Below are positions 40,716-51,672 of a DNA stretch of 64,000 nucleotides, one piece after another. A model generated the notes under the pieces. That model was not told the DNA's origin, made no database searches, and saw only the letters and a program-made list of their open reading frames with translations. Position 1 is the first letter of the stretch, and every line of letters begins with the position of its first letter. The translations under genes were made by a program, and so were the position numbers. This DNA comes from Pseudomonadaceae bacterium (GTDB lineage Bacteria > Pseudomonadota > Gammaproteobacteria > Pseudomonadales > Pseudomonadaceae): positions 783,423 to 847,422 of the forward strand of contig CAAFUS010000013.1 in NCBI GenBank assembly GCA_900766265.1, given 5' to 3'.

Positions 40716-41420
40716 CTATGAGCGAAACAGCCGGCTGTACTGCTGTTCGTGCGCCATGCTGGTCAGCGCCAGGCCGAAGGGGGCGCTGCCCCAGTGCTCC
40801 GCCGGCTGGCGCTGCGCCGCGCGGTGGGCTGCGCCCAAGGTCGCCAGCAGTTCGGAAGTCAGGCGCTGCGCCGCTTGCTGGCCCAGCGGCAGGGTTTTCA
40901 TCAGCACGGCGAGCTGGTTTTCCAGCCAGCCCCAGAGCCAGGCGGCCAGGGCGTCCTGCGGGGCGATGCCCCAGGCGCGCGCGGCCAGCGCCCAGCCCAA
41001 GGCCTGCCCGGGCTCGTCGACGCCTTCGTAAAACCGGCGCGCGGCATCGTCGAGTTCCGGCAGGTCGCTGAGCAGCTGGCGCAGCGAGTAACCCATCTGC
41101 CGGCTTTCCAGACGCAGCTCGCGGGTCTCGCGGCTGGCCGTGTGCCGTTCGGCCCATTCGGCAAGGCGCGGCCAGTCTTCGTCGCGCGCGGCCTCGCAGT
41201 GGGCCAGCAGCAGCGGTGCTTCGAAGCGGCAGAGGTTGAGCAACAACTGGTCCTCGATCCAGCCGCGGGCGCTGGCGGCGTCCTTCACCAGGCCCAGCTC
41301 GACCGCCATCTCTAGTCCTTGCGAGTAGCTGTATCCGCCAATCGGCAGCTGCGGGCTGGCCAGGCGCAGCAATTGCCAGGGCATCGCCAGGGGCTGCGCG
41401 TGCGCGGGCGTTGCGGTCAC
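40716..41420 (-). CDS. ureF: Urease accessory protein UreF
   Basis: 234 residues from a GTG. The family start LLRLASPQLPIGGYSYSQGLE is intact in parts, followed by the all-helical body. UreF bridges UreD and UreG in the maturation complex. It overlaps ureE by four bases. Confidence 0.95.
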   Translation of the reverse strand: MTATPAHAQPLAMPWQLLRLASPQLPIGGYSYSQGLEMAVELGLVKDAASARGWIEDQLLLNLCRFEAPLLLAHCEAARDEDWPRLAEWAERHTASRETRELRLESRQMGYSLRQLLSDLPELDDAARRFYEGVDEPGQALGWALAARAWGIAPQDALAAWLWGWLENQLAVLMKTLPLGQQAAQRLTSELLATLGAAHRAAQRQPAEHWGSAPFGLALTSMAHEQQYSRLFRS

Positions 41421-41917
41421 TTGCGCACGCCGAACTGGTGCAGGCGCGGGGCGTAGCTGAATTCGGCATCGCCCGCGTGTGAGTGGTGGTGGCCGCCGCC
41501 GTAGGCGCCGTGTTCGGGCTGGAAGGGCGCTTCGATCCCTTCGACCCGGGCGCCGAGCTGCAGCAGCATGTCCTTTAGCACGTAATCATCGAGCAGGCGC
41601 AGCCAGCCGTCGCCGATCTGCAGCGCGACGTGGCGGTTGCCCAGGTGATAGGCAGCGCGGGTGAGTTCGAACGCGCTGCTGCAGGTCACGTGCAGCAGGC
41701 TTTCGGGGCGGGCGCGGACCAAGACAATACGGCCGTCCTCGGCACGCAGGCATTCGCCGTCGCGTAGCGGCGGCTGGCCACGCTCGAGAAACAGACCGGT
41801 TTCCTCGCCTTCGGTGCTGAAGCAGTGCAGGCGGCTCTTGCTGCGCGCGTCGTAGGTCAGTTCAAGCTCGGCCTGCCATTCGGGCGACGGCTCGGTGCGT
41901 TGGCGAATCACCAGCAT
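41417..41917 (-). CDS. ureE: Urease accessory nickel chaperone UreE
   Basis: 166 residues. UreE_N and UreE_C domains are followed by a short tail with GGGHHHSHAGD, a modest histidine cluster for nickel binding. It delivers nickel to UreG/urease. It is first in ureEFG-hupE and is preceded by a sigma-54 promoter-like sequence. Confidence 0.96.
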   Translation of the reverse strand: MLVIRQRTEPSPEWQAELELTYDARSKSRLHCFSTEGEETGLFLERGQPPLRDGECLRAEDGRIVLVRARPESLLHVTCSSAFELTRAAYHLGNRHVALQIGDGWLRLLDDYVLKDMLLQLGARVEGIEAPFQPEHGAYGGGHHHSHAGDAEFSYAPRLHQFGVRK

Positions 41918-41956
41918 GGTTCGGTTTCCGGATAAAGCGGGATAGCCGAACCTAGA

Positions 41957-41972
41957 GCAAGGGGCTTGCCAA
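41957..41972 (-). promoter_or_regulatory. Candidate sigma-54 promoter for ureEFG-hupE
   Basis: On the minus strand the sequence reads TTGGCAAG-CCCC-TTGCT, one mismatch from the -24/-12 consensus TTGGCACG-N4-TTGCW with exact GG-GC spacing. The -12 element lies 40 bases before the ureE ATG. About 90-110 bases upstream (around 42,047-42,074) are two GGTGC half-sites resembling NtrC boxes, but neither forms a good full site. Nitrogen control is inferred. Confidence 0.7.
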
Positions 41973-42092
41973 GACGCTCGAAACGCCGGCTACCGGGGCA
42001 GGCAGGCGGGGGTTATGCCTGATATTGGGGCTTGCCGTGACTTGTTATGGTGCGCGCCTTCAAATGGTGCACCACGGCAGGGCGATTGCTTC

Positions 42093-42593
42093 CTATTGAA
42101 GCGAGCGCACCATGTACACGGCGGGCGTGCCGTAGGTGTCCAGGTGATCGGCCTGAGCGTTATCGAGCGCGTCGTGCACGTCGTAACCCAGGCGCGACCA
42201 GAAGCGTTCGGAGTCCTGCACCGAAACCAGCGCCGAATAGCGCAGCCGCTGGGCCTGGCCCTGTTGCAGTGCATGGCTGGCCAGCGCCGGGCCGATTCCG
42301 CGCCCGTTGGCGCGGGTGGCGACTGCTAGGTCGTGCAGGTACAGACAGTCCGCTTCGGCATGGGGCTGGAAGTGGCCGTCCAGAGGTGTGACCTTGCCCA
42401 GGCGTGACGGGTAGGCGAAGAGGTAGGCACACACGCCCAGCGCATCTTCGGCGACCCAGGCGGTACCGGGGCAGGCCCCCAGACGGGCGCGGATCACCGC
42501 TTCGTCCTCGAGGATCACCTCGCTGTAGGATTGGGCCTGGATCGAGAGTACGGCCGGAATGTCGTCGGCGCGCATGGTTCTGAGGGAAAACAT
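42093..42593 (-). CDS. GNAT-family N-acetyltransferase
   Basis: 166 residues. The acetyl-CoA site is visible as LHDLAVATRANGRGIGPALA, followed by ERFWSRLGYDV. The start is FSLRTMRADDIPAVLSIQ. The substrate is unknown. It lies upstream of the ureE promoter on the same strand but is separated by it, so is likely transcribed separately. Confidence 0.8.
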   Translation of the reverse strand: MFSLRTMRADDIPAVLSIQAQSYSEVILEDEAVIRARLGACPGTAWVAEDALGVCAYLFAYPSRLGKVTPLDGHFQPHAEADCLYLHDLAVATRANGRGIGPALASHALQQGQAQRLRYSALVSVQDSERFWSRLGYDVHDALDNAQADHLDTYGTPAVYMVRSLQ

Positions 42594-42791
42594 CGGTGAC
42601 TCTGCAAGCGTAGCGGTGAACGAGGGCCGCGGATCATACGCCAGGCGGAGCCGTTAGGCTCGCCCGGTTCGCCTGTTCCGACGAGGCGCGTGGCGACCAC
42701 TATGGGCAACCAGGATGACCGGACGGTGAACAGCTGTCGGTTTCGCTACGCCGCAAATGCCTCCTCGAATCATGCGGCGCTTAGGCGCATA

Positions 42792-43691
42792 ATGATTAGC
42801 CTGCTATTGATCCCCCCGGGTGCCCGCTCCTTGATCACGCGCAACCAGCCCCTGCTTGGCGTCCTGCTGATCCTCAGTGCCGGTTTTCTGTTGGCCGGCC
42901 ACGATGGCCTGTCCAAGCACCTGAGCAGCCTCTACCCGCTCTTCATGGTGATCTGGGCGCGTTATCTGTCGCAGAGCCTGCTGATGGTGGCGCTGTTCGC
43001 CCCGGGCATGGGGCGCTCGATCTACCGCACCCAGCGACCGCTGCTGCAACTGCTCAGGGGCCTGAGCCTGGTCGGGGTGAGCCTGCTGTTCATCTCCGGG
43101 CTGCACTACATTCCATTGGGCGAGGCGACCGCCGTCATATTCGTGACGCCGGTTCTGGTTACGCTCGGCTCGGCGCTGCTGGGCGAGCGGATCAGCGCCG
43201 GCCAGTGGCTGGCGGTGAGCGTCGGCCTGGTCGGCGTGCTGATCATCGTGCGTCCCGGCGGCGCGCTGTTCAGCCCGGCTGCACTGCTGCCCTTGGCCGC
43301 TGCGCTATGCTTTACCGCTTACCAACTGATTACCCGGCGGCTGGCGGGAACCGATCATCCGGTGACGAGCAACTTCCTGACGAGCCTGGTCGGTGCGGTG
43401 CTGATGTCGGCACTGGTGGTCTGGCAATGGACCGTGCCGAGCCTGACTGACGGACTGCTGATGGCCGCGCTTGGCGCCATTGCGATGACGGCGCACCTGT
43501 TGCTGACCCACGCCTTTCGCTTCGCCAGTGCCGCGACCCTGGCACCCTTCACCTACGGCCAGATCGTCTTTGCCGGGGTGGTCGGGCTGCTGGCCTTCGG
43601 TCATCGGCCCGATGCCGGAGCGCTGGCCGGCATGGCGGTGATCATCGCCAGCGGGCTGTGCATGGTGTACGTGCAGCGACGGCCGGCGTGA
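42792..43691 (+). CDS. DMT-superfamily (EamA) transporter
   Basis: About 299 residues with ten hydrophobic spans in two EamA repeats (for example GHDGLSKHLSSLYPLFMVIW and HYIPLGEATAVIFVTPVLV). Such proteins export amino acids, metabolites or drugs; the substrate is not evident. The start is uncertain: ATG 42792 has no clear ribosome site and lies in an AT-rich stretch that may instead be a promoter; a TTG near 42832 is an alternative. Confidence 0.8.
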   Translation: MISLLLIPPGARSLITRNQPLLGVLLILSAGFLLAGHDGLSKHLSSLYPLFMVIWARYLSQSLLMVALFAPGMGRSIYRTQRPLLQLLRGLSLVGVSLLFISGLHYIPLGEATAVIFVTPVLVTLGSALLGERISAGQWLAVSVGLVGVLIIVRPGGALFSPAALLPLAAALCFTAYQLITRRLAGTDHPVTSNFLTSLVGAVLMSALVVWQWTVPSLTDGLLMAALGAIAMTAHLLLTHAFRFASAATLAPFTYGQIVFAGVVGLLAFGHRPDAGALAGMAVIIASGLCMVYVQRRPA

Positions 43692-43802
43692 TCCGGTGGC
43701 TGCAACGATGTGTCCAGCGGCCGGCGAAAGGCCTCAAAGTTGCATCGGCTGCGGCGATGCTCGAACCCGGGCCCTGCGTGTTTTATTTTTATTGGACTCA
43801 CT

Positions 43803-44666
43803 ATGCAAAGAACGTCACATCACACCCTGCGTACCGATTTTCGCAAGTTGCTCGAATCCAACGCCTGCTATCACACCGCCTCGGTATTCGACCCGATGTC
43901 GGCTCGCATCGCCGCCGACCTGGGCTTCGAAGTGGGCATCCTCGGCGGCTCGGTCGCCTCGCTGCAGGTACTCGCCGCGCCTGACTTCGCCCTGATCACC
44001 CTGAGCGAGTTCGTCGAGCAGGCCGTACGCATTGGCCGTGTCTCGCGCCTGCCGGTGATCGCAGACGCCGACCACGGCTACGGCAACGCGCTGAACGTGA
44101 TGCGCACCGTCGTCGAGCTGGAGCGCGCAGGCATCGCCGCGCTGACCATCGAAGATACGCTGCTGCCGGCCAAGTTCGGCCACCGTTCCACCGACCTGGT
44201 CGGCATGTTCGAGGCGGTCGGCAAGATCCGTGCGGCGCTCGAGGCACGCATCGACCCGGCGATGAGCATTATCGCCCGGACCCACGCCGGCGTGATCGGC
44301 GTCGCCGAAGTGATCGCCCGCACCAAGGCGTACCAGGAGGCCGGTGCCGACGGCATCTGCTTGGTCGGCATCGAGGATTTCGATCACCTCGAGCAGATCG
44401 CCGAGCACCTGAGCGTGCCGCTGATGCTGGTCACCTACGGCAACCCGCGGCTGCGCGACAACGCGCGCCTGGCTTCGCTGGGGGTGCGCATCGTGGTCAA
44501 CGGCCATGCGGCCTACTTCGCCGCGATCAAGGCCACCTACGACTGCCTGCGCGAGCAGCGCCAGATCGACGCCTCCGACCTCAGTGCCTCGGAGCTGTCG
44601 GTCAAGTACTCGACCGCCGAGGAATACATGGTATGGGCCGAGGAATACATGCAGGTCAAGGAATGA
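43803..44666 (+). CDS. Oxaloacetate decarboxylase of the PEP mutase/isocitrate lyase superfamily
   Basis: 287 residues. The sequence has [32 protein letters not shown] (metal-binding aspartates) and [12 protein letters not shown]. It lacks the KKCGH catalytic loop of isocitrate lyases. It matches the P. aeruginosa PA4872 type, shown to decarboxylate oxaloacetate to pyruvate, which also lies in that species' urease region. The role in the cell is unclear. The start is at ATG 43803. Confidence 0.85.
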   Translation: MQRTSHHTLRTDFRKLLESNACYHTASVFDPMSARIAADLGFEVGILGGSVASLQVLAAPDFALITLSEFVEQAVRIGRVSRLPVIADADHGYGNALNVMRTVVELERAGIAALTIEDTLLPAKFGHRSTDLVGMFEAVGKIRAALEARIDPAMSIIARTHAGVIGVAEVIARTKAYQEAGADGICLVGIEDFDHLEQIAEHLSVPLMLVTYGNPRLRDNARLASLGVRIVVNGHAAYFAAIKATYDCLREQRQIDASDLSASELSVKYSTAEEYMVWAEEYMQVKE

Positions 44667-44688
44667 CCCAGCCGCCGCGGCACGACGC

Positions 44689-45870
44689 ATGAAGGGGTTG
44701 AACGCGCGCTGGTTGACCTCCATGGTGGCCTTCGCCGCCTTTCTCGGGCCCTTCACCCAGACCGTCTACGCGCCGATCCTGCCCGAGCTGGGCGAGGCGC
44801 TGGACACCACGCCGTTCCTGATCAACCTCAGCATCTCGATCTTCACCCTGACGCTGGCGTTCATGCAGATCGTCTACGGCCCGCTGGTCGATCGCGCCGG
44901 GCGAAAGCGCACCTTGGTGGCCGGGTTGGGAGTCTACGTGGGGGCCTCGTTCGGCTGCTTCCTGGCCCAGAGCATCGAGACGCTGCTGGCGTTTCGCGCG
45001 CTGCAGGCGGTGGGCATCGCGGCGAGCGCGGTGGTGGCGGTGACCGTGATCGGCGATCTCTTCGAGGGCGCGGCGCGGGGCAGGGCGATGGGCACCTTCC
45101 AGATGATGGTCGCGCTCGGTCCGGTGGCCGGCCCGGTGGCTGGCGGCTTCGTTGGCGAGCACCTGGATTTCCACTACGTCTTTCTGCTGCTGACCCTGGT
45201 CGGCTGCCTGGCACTCACGGCCAACGCGCTGTGGCTGCGCGAGACGGCGCAGCCCGGGGCTCAAGCGAAGCCCTTCCACCCGCGCGTCTACCTGAAGGTC
45301 CTGGGCAATCGCCAGGGGCTGGCGGTCATGCTGCTGGGGTTGGTCCAGTACTACGCCTTCTACAACTACCTGGTATTCATGCCGCGGGTGCTCGATGCCA
45401 GTTACGGGCTGAGCGCGAGCGAGAAGGGGTTGGTGTTCCTGCCGCTCTCGGTGGCGGTCGTGGTGGGCAGCTTTGCCGGAGGGCGGTTGCTGGCGCACTG
45501 GCGGCTGCGGCCCATGCTGGTGACCACGGCCGCCGTGAACGCCCTCAGCCTGCTGATGTTCCTGGCCGTGGCGCAGCTGTCACTGGCGGCCCTGGTGATG
45601 GCGGTCACCGCGTTCGGGTTGTTCCTTGGTCTCTCGCTGCCGGTGCAGACCAGCCTGCTGATGGACCTGTACCACGACGACCGGGCAACGGCGGTGGGCA
45701 GCTACAACTTCTTTCGCTTCTTCGGCATGGCGACCGGGCCGGTGCTGGGGTCCTGGCTGTATCAGGACGGCAACCTGGGGCTGCTCTACGGTTTTGCCGC
45801 CACGGCCTTCGGGCTGGCCGTGCTGCACGCGGCCTGGCGTTTTCGCCAGCCCTCGCCAGCGTCCCGGTGA
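44689..45870 (+). CDS. MFS transporter, Bcr/CflA drug-efflux type
   Basis: 393 residues with about 12 spans. The drug-efflux signature is seen early: TVYAPILPELGEALDTTP, FMQIVYGPLVDRAGRKRT and, in span 5, GPVAGPVAGGFVGE. It is a proton-driven exporter; the substrate is unknown. It starts 22 bases after the oxaloacetate decarboxylase gene and is probably co-transcribed. Confidence 0.87.
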   Translation: MKGLNARWLTSMVAFAAFLGPFTQTVYAPILPELGEALDTTPFLINLSISIFTLTLAFMQIVYGPLVDRAGRKRTLVAGLGVYVGASFGCFLAQSIETLLAFRALQAVGIAASAVVAVTVIGDLFEGAARGRAMGTFQMMVALGPVAGPVAGGFVGEHLDFHYVFLLLTLVGCLALTANALWLRETAQPGAQAKPFHPRVYLKVLGNRQGLAVMLLGLVQYYAFYNYLVFMPRVLDASYGLSASEKGLVFLPLSVAVVVGSFAGGRLLAHWRLRPMLVTTAAVNALSLLMFLAVAQLSLAALVMAVTAFGLFLGLSLPVQTSLLMDLYHDDRATAVGSYNFFRFFGMATGPVLGSWLYQDGNLGLLYGFAATAFGLAVLHAAWRFRQPSPASR

Positions 45871-45894
45871 GCGTTCGGGCCGCCCCTGCGCGGG

Positions 45895-46614
45895 TCAGAA
45901 CAGCGCGCGCTCGGCCTTGAACTTGAAGAAGGCGTCGCACTGGCCGTTCTGCCCGGAGTAGGCGGCGCAGTCCGACCCGCTCAAATCCGAGGCGGTGTAG
46001 GACAGGTTCAGGTTGATACCCAGCCAGGGGCGCGACAGGTTTACCGACCAGTCGTTGAACACCCGTACCCGCCCGTTGCCAGGCACCCACACCGGGTTGT
46101 CCAGCTCATAGTTGGAATACTTGACGCGCATGTTGACCCCCAGCGGGCTGACCGTGCCGAGGTCGACGAACAGGGTGCTGTCGGTGCGTCCGGGAGCGTT
46201 GCTCATCGCGGCGCCCACCCGGCTGCCGGCGAGGGTCAGGCCCGCGTACAGCTGGCTTCGGTCGGTGTTCGCCAGTTCCGGGAAGCTGTAGCGGATCATG
46301 CCGAGCTCATAACCGAGCTTGTTGGAGTTCGGATGCTGCTGGTAGCCGAGGTATGAGTTCAGTTGCAGCTGACTGCCATCGAACAGGCCGGCGCTGGGCG
46401 ACCACTGCCCCATGTACCAGCCGCTGGAATGGGTCATGTCCATTCCGCCATGGAAGGCGCCTGCGGTGGTAGGCGTGACCAGCCCCTGGGCCATGCTGCG
46501 GGTCGGCGCGGTGCCGAGCTTGAGGTCGAAGGCACCCAATTCGCGTTCCATCACCTGGGCCTGGACGCTCCCTGCCGCCAGCAGGGAAAGTAGCAGGATG
46601 ATCCTGTGGTTCAT
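45895..46614 (-). CDS. Outer membrane protein of the TIGR02001 (Gcw_chp) family
   Basis: 239 residues with a signal peptide ending AAGSVQAQV. The mature part alternates in a beta-barrel manner and contains GAFHGGMDMTHSSGWYMGQW and LNSYLGYQ. It ends in phenylalanine (AERALF), the usual barrel signature. Two Cys near the C-terminus (DCAAYSGQNGQCD) may form a disulfide. The function of the family is unknown. Confidence 0.72.
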   Translation of the reverse strand: MNHRIILLLSLLAAGSVQAQVMERELGAFDLKLGTAPTRSMAQGLVTPTTAGAFHGGMDMTHSSGWYMGQWSPSAGLFDGSQLQLNSYLGYQQHPNSNKLGYELGMIRYSFPELANTDRSQLYAGLTLAGSRVGAAMSNAPGRTDSTLFVDLGTVSPLGVNMRVKYSNYELDNPVWVPGNGRVRVFNDWSVNLSRPWLGINLNLSYTASDLSGSDCAAYSGQNGQCDAFFKFKAERALF

Positions 46615-46968
46615 CGGTCACTCCATGTGCGGCTGAGGAACGTCCTCACGCCATGATCGGTTGCCTCGCTATCGGCAGATGGAAAAGGGTGGTGCGTCAC
46701 GCTCTGGCGGCGTGTGAATCGGCGGGTGTGCCGCGGTTCGCCCTGACGAGCAACCCGTCTGGATCGAGCCATTCGGAGGATAGTGGGTTTAGTTCCCTGG
46801 TTTTTGGCCGTTCGTCGAAACCTCGCCCGTGCTGCGGCTCGGGCCGCCGAACGGTCGTACCAGCCCCCGCCGCGTGACGCGATGGGCGTGCTGCAACGAT
46901 CCGCCGCATGGCGGCTCCAAACTTCCAGGGGCCGCCTGGTGCGGCCAAGCGATCAGTGGAGGTGAGCC
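46615..46968. other. Intergenic region without recognised gene
   Basis: A 354-base gap between divergent genes. Only weak short inverted repeats are visible (such as GGCCGC/GCGGCC near 46,931-46,947) and a good GGAGG ribosome site for the gene at 46969. I see no convincing promoter, RNA gene or coding frame. Confidence 0.5.
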
Positions 46969-47235
46969 ATGGCTGGAGGATGGACGAGCGACGGCGCGGT
47001 CCAGGACCAGATCGACGGTACCGTCGAGGATGCGGTCCAGCGTGCCCGCAGTCGGCTGGGACAGGGCGAGAGCCTGAAGCACTGCGAGGAATGCGGCGCA
47101 GCCATTCCCGAGGCGCGCCGGCAGGCGGTCAAGGGCGTCAGGCTATGCGTGCGCTGCCAGAGCGAGCAGGATAAGGAGCAGGCCAAGTATTCGGGCTACA
47201 ACCGCCGTGGCAGCAAGGACAGCCAGCTGCGCTGA
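46969..47235 (+). CDS. DksA/TraR-type zinc-finger protein (YbiI-like)
   Basis: 88 residues with the C4 finger CEECGAAIPEARRQAV then LCVRCQSEQDKEQ. It lacks the DksA coiled-coil tip needed for full RNA polymerase modulation, so it belongs to the short YbiI group of unknown role. GGAGG lies seven bases before the ATG. It converges with the downstream sensor kinase. Confidence 0.85.
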   Translation: MAGGWTSDGAVQDQIDGTVEDAVQRARSRLGQGESLKHCEECGAAIPEARRQAVKGVRLCVRCQSEQDKEQAKYSGYNRRGSKDSQLR

Positions 47236-47241
47236 GGTGGA

Positions 47242-48432
47242 TCAGGCCTCGAGCGCTTGAAGGGGCATGTCGAACGTGAACCTCGTGCCGTGCTCGGCGC
47301 TCGGGCTGACCCGGAGCTCGGCGCCGTGCGAACGCGCGATCTCGCCGACGATGAACAGGCCCAGGCCGAGCCCGCGCTTGGAGCCGTCGCCCGAAGGGCG
47401 CCAATAAGGCTGGAACAACAGGGGCAGCTTCTCGGGCGCGATCGGCTCGCCCTGGTTGGCCACGGCGATCGTCAGCCGCTCTTCCCGTATCCCGACCTGC
47501 ACTTCGATCGGGGCCTGTGCATCGCCGTGGCTGACGGCATTGGCGAGCAGGTTGGAGAGCAACTGGGCGATTCGGTCTTGATCGCAGCGCACTGCAACCG
47601 GCACCTGGATGTCGGTCGTGAATCGGCGATTGGCGTTGGCGCTTTGCACTTCGCTCACCACATGAAGCAGCGTATGGTCCAGATTCTCGATCCAGGCGAG
47701 ACTCAGCGGGATGCCGTTGCCCAGCCGGCCCCGAGCGAGATCCAGCACATCATCGACCAGGCGCAGTGCTCGCTGGCCGGACATCAGGATGTTCGAGGCG
47801 ATGCCCTCGGTCCGCGGGTCGGTAGCCCGGCGCAACAGCAACTGGGCGCCTGCGGTGATGGAAAACAGAGGATTGCGCAGGTCGTGGCCGAGCAGAGCGA
47901 TGAACTGCTCGCGTACTTCAGCGGTATCCCGCGCGTCTAGCAAGGCGGCTTCGGTGGCGACGAAACGCTCTTCTGTCTCCAGCTGGATCGCCAGCAGGCG
48001 GCAGAAGGACTCCATCATCGCGAGGATCTTGGGATCGGACAGGTCCCTAGGTTCCGGGTCCAGCGCGCAGAGCGTGCCGAAGAAGCTGCCATCGGAGCGA
48101 AACACCGGCGCCGAGATGTAGCTCTCGAAGCCGTAAAGGCGCGGGGTGTGGTGATTGGCGTAGGTGCAGTCCTCGCTGACCTTGCTGATCACGATGGGGC
48201 GGTGGGAGGCCTGGATTTCATGGCAGAGGGTGGTGGAGACCTCCAGCTCGCCGCCAACCGCGAGCCCGATGTTGATCTGGTCGAGCACGGCGCAGGCCGT
48301 CCAGCTGTCCTCGGTGACCCGGGCGACGGCGGCAAAGCGCAAGCCCGTGGTCTCGGCGATCACCTGGAGGATGGACGGTACCGCACTGATTCGGGCAACG
48401 GCGGCGAGGTCGCTGGCTTTGGTGCGCTTCAT
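47242..48432 (-). CDS. GAF-domain sensor histidine kinase
   Basis: 396 residues, soluble. A GAF domain covers about 20-160 (TTLCHEIQASHRPIVISKVS, YISAPVFRSDGSFFGTLCAL). A HisKA segment has LLGHDLRNPLFSI and the ATPase domain has LLANAVSHGD and KRGLGLGLFIVGEI. No receiver is fused and no response regulator adjoins. It starts 68 bases after the ureC stop and may be co-transcribed with the urease genes. The GAF ligand is unknown. Confidence 0.85.
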   Translation of the reverse strand: MKRTKASDLAAVARISAVPSILQVIAETTGLRFAAVARVTEDSWTACAVLDQINIGLAVGGELEVSTTLCHEIQASHRPIVISKVSEDCTYANHHTPRLYGFESYISAPVFRSDGSFFGTLCALDPEPRDLSDPKILAMMESFCRLLAIQLETEERFVATEAALLDARDTAEVREQFIALLGHDLRNPLFSITAGAQLLLRRATDPRTEGIASNILMSGQRALRLVDDVLDLARGRLGNGIPLSLAWIENLDHTLLHVVSEVQSANANRRFTTDIQVPVAVRCDQDRIAQLLSNLLANAVSHGDAQAPIEVQVGIREERLTIAVANQGEPIAPEKLPLLFQPYWRPSGDGSKRGLGLGLFIVGEIARSHGAELRVSPSAEHGTRFTFDMPLQALEA

Positions 48433-48500
48433 GCGATGGCCACTCGCTGCTTCGAAGAGGGGGCGGGCAGCTTATCAGCCGCGACCGCCCGGCGCTCGGT

Positions 48501-50201
<1,701 letters not shown>

Positions 50202-50218
50202 GTGAATCTCATCCTGTC

Positions 50219-50292
50219 CGTAGGGTGGACAACGCGAAGCTTGTCCACCGGTCATGGTTGTGTGGAAAAGCCTGCGGCGTTTCCACCCTACG
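50219..50292. repeat. Palindromic intergenic repeat (two-hairpin form)
   Basis: The outer arms CGTAGGGTGGA and TCCACCCTACG bound two hairpins: a 9-bp stem at 50224-50232/50241-50249 and a 7-bp stem at 50262-50268/50280-50286. Related single-hairpin copies occur at 53673-53710 and, more diverged, 57451-57491. The arrangement resembles REP doublets. Confidence 0.75.
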
Positions 50293-50304
50293 AATCGCGC
50301 CCTG

Positions 50305-50610
50305 TCACAGCTTCCCCATCACCCGGCCGGCGAAGCCGTACACGGTGCGGGTGCCCGCCAGGTCGACCAGCTCGACGTCGCGGCTCTGGCCGGGCTCGAA
50401 GCGCACCGCAGTGCCGGCCGGGATGTTCAGGCGCATGCCGCGACTCGCGGCGCGGTCGAAGGTCAGCGCGTCGTTGGTTTCGAAGAAGTGAAAGTGCGAG
50501 CCGACCTGGATCGGGCGGTCTCCGCTGTTGGCCACCGTGAGCTGTAACGTCCGGCGACCGGCGTTGAGCTCGATTTCGCCGTCCTGAACCTGATATTCAC
50601 CGGGGATCAT
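50305..50610 (-). CDS. ureB: Urease beta subunit
   Basis: 101 residues, with [16 protein letters not shown] at the start and [18 protein letters not shown]. It is the second structural subunit of the UreABC trimer. It overlaps the preceding acetyltransferase gene by four bases and is separated from ureC by the repeat. Confidence 0.98.
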   Translation of the reverse strand: MIPGEYQVQDGEIELNAGRRTLQLTVANSGDRPIQVGSHFHFFETNDALTFDRAASRGMRLNIPAGTAVRFEPGQSRDVELVDLAGTRTVYGFAGRVMGKL

Positions 50611-51140
50611 GCGGGCCTCCTGAGGGTTTTGAAGTAGAGCGCGGTGGGGTGGTAGACCCCATCGGGGCGCGCGGCGTAATCGGGGATCTCGCCGGCGCGC
50701 GCGTAGCCAAGGGACTGGTAAAACCGTTCAGCCGGGCTGCCCGCCTCGGTATCCAGATACAGCAAGCCCAGCTGGCGTTGCTGCGCTTCGGTCTCAAGCG
50801 CCTGCATCAGCTGGCGCGCGATGCCCCTGCGGCGAGCGGCGTGGAGCACCAGAAGCTTCTGCACTTCGGCACGCTTCAGCCCATTGCGCTTGGTGCAGGG
50901 TGCCAGCTGAACGCCGCCCAGCACGCTCTCGCCCTGCGTGGCGACCCACAGGCAGAGCGTGCCCTGTGCGAGTTGCGCCGCCACCGCATCGAAATACGCG
51001 TTGGCCTCGGCCGCGTCCAGGTCAGCCAGAAAGCCCACCGAGGCGCCGTGGGCCACCGCGTCGAGCAGCAGCACAATCAGACCAGCCCGGTGGGCTTCGA
51101 ACTGCTCGGGGGCGAGCGGGATGATCTGGGCGGCCGTCAT
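50607..51140 (-). CDS. GNAT-family N-acetyltransferase
   Basis: 177 residues. The acetyl-CoA motif is [20 protein letters not shown] and the C-terminal part has [11 protein letters not shown]. It overlaps both neighbours by four bases (the PAT-like gene upstream and ureB downstream), so it is an integral operon member. The substrate is unknown. Confidence 0.82.
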   Translation of the reverse strand: MTAAQIIPLAPEQFEAHRAGLIVLLLDAVAHGASVGFLADLDAAEANAYFDAVAAQLAQGTLCLWVATQGESVLGGVQLAPCTKRNGLKRAEVQKLLVLHAARRRGIARQLMQALETEAQQRQLGLLYLDTEAGSPAERFYQSLGYARAGEIPDYAARPDGVYHPTALYFKTLRRPA

Positions 51141-51637
51141 GACTTATCGAGCATCAGCTGCATGAAGGTCAGGTCAAGCCAGCGGCCGAATTTGCAGCCC
51201 ACCTGACGCATATGTCCCGAATGCACGAAGCCGAGCTGCTGGTGCATGTGCACCGAGGCGCGGTTTTCGCTTTCGATCGCGCCGATCATCACGTGCTTGC
51301 CGAGCGCGCGGGCGCGGATGATCAGTTCAGTCATCAGGCTGCGTCCGACCCCTGCGCCGCGCTGGCCCTGGCGGACATAGACCGAGTGCTCCACGGTATG
51401 GCGGAAGCCGTCGTGAGGGCGCCAGGGGCCGAAGGTTGCATAGCCGCAGACATGGCCTTCGTCGCTCGCGGCAACCAGCAGCGGATAGCCGAGGGTGTGG
51501 CGCTCGGCCATCCAGGCGCGGCGGTTTTCCAGATCGACCGGCTGGTCGTTCCAGATCGCCGTGCTGTTTTGCACGGCGTCGTTGTAAATCTCCAGGATGC
51601 CTTGAAGGTCGGCCTCTATGGCGTCGCGTATCTGCAC
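51137..51637 (-). CDS. PAT-family N-acetyltransferase (methionine sulfoximine/phosphinothricin type)
   Basis: 166 residues: ILEIYNDAVQNSTAIWNDQP at the start, EHSVYVRQGQRGAGVGRSL as acetyl-CoA site and GRWLDLTFMQL near the end. It closely resembles PA4866 of P. aeruginosa, which acetylates methionine sulfoximine and sulfone and also sits in the urease operon. A detoxifying role protecting glutamine synthetase would fit a nitrogen operon; this is inference. Confidence 0.88.
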   Translation of the reverse strand: MQIRDAIEADLQGILEIYNDAVQNSTAIWNDQPVDLENRRAWMAERHTLGYPLLVAASDEGHVCGYATFGPWRPHDGFRHTVEHSVYVRQGQRGAGVGRSLMTELIIRARALGKHVMIGAIESENRASVHMHQQLGFVHSGHMRQVGCKFGRWLDLTFMQLMLDKS

Positions 51638-51672
51638 GTCAGGACTCTCATCAGGTGGCTCGCCTGAGACTG

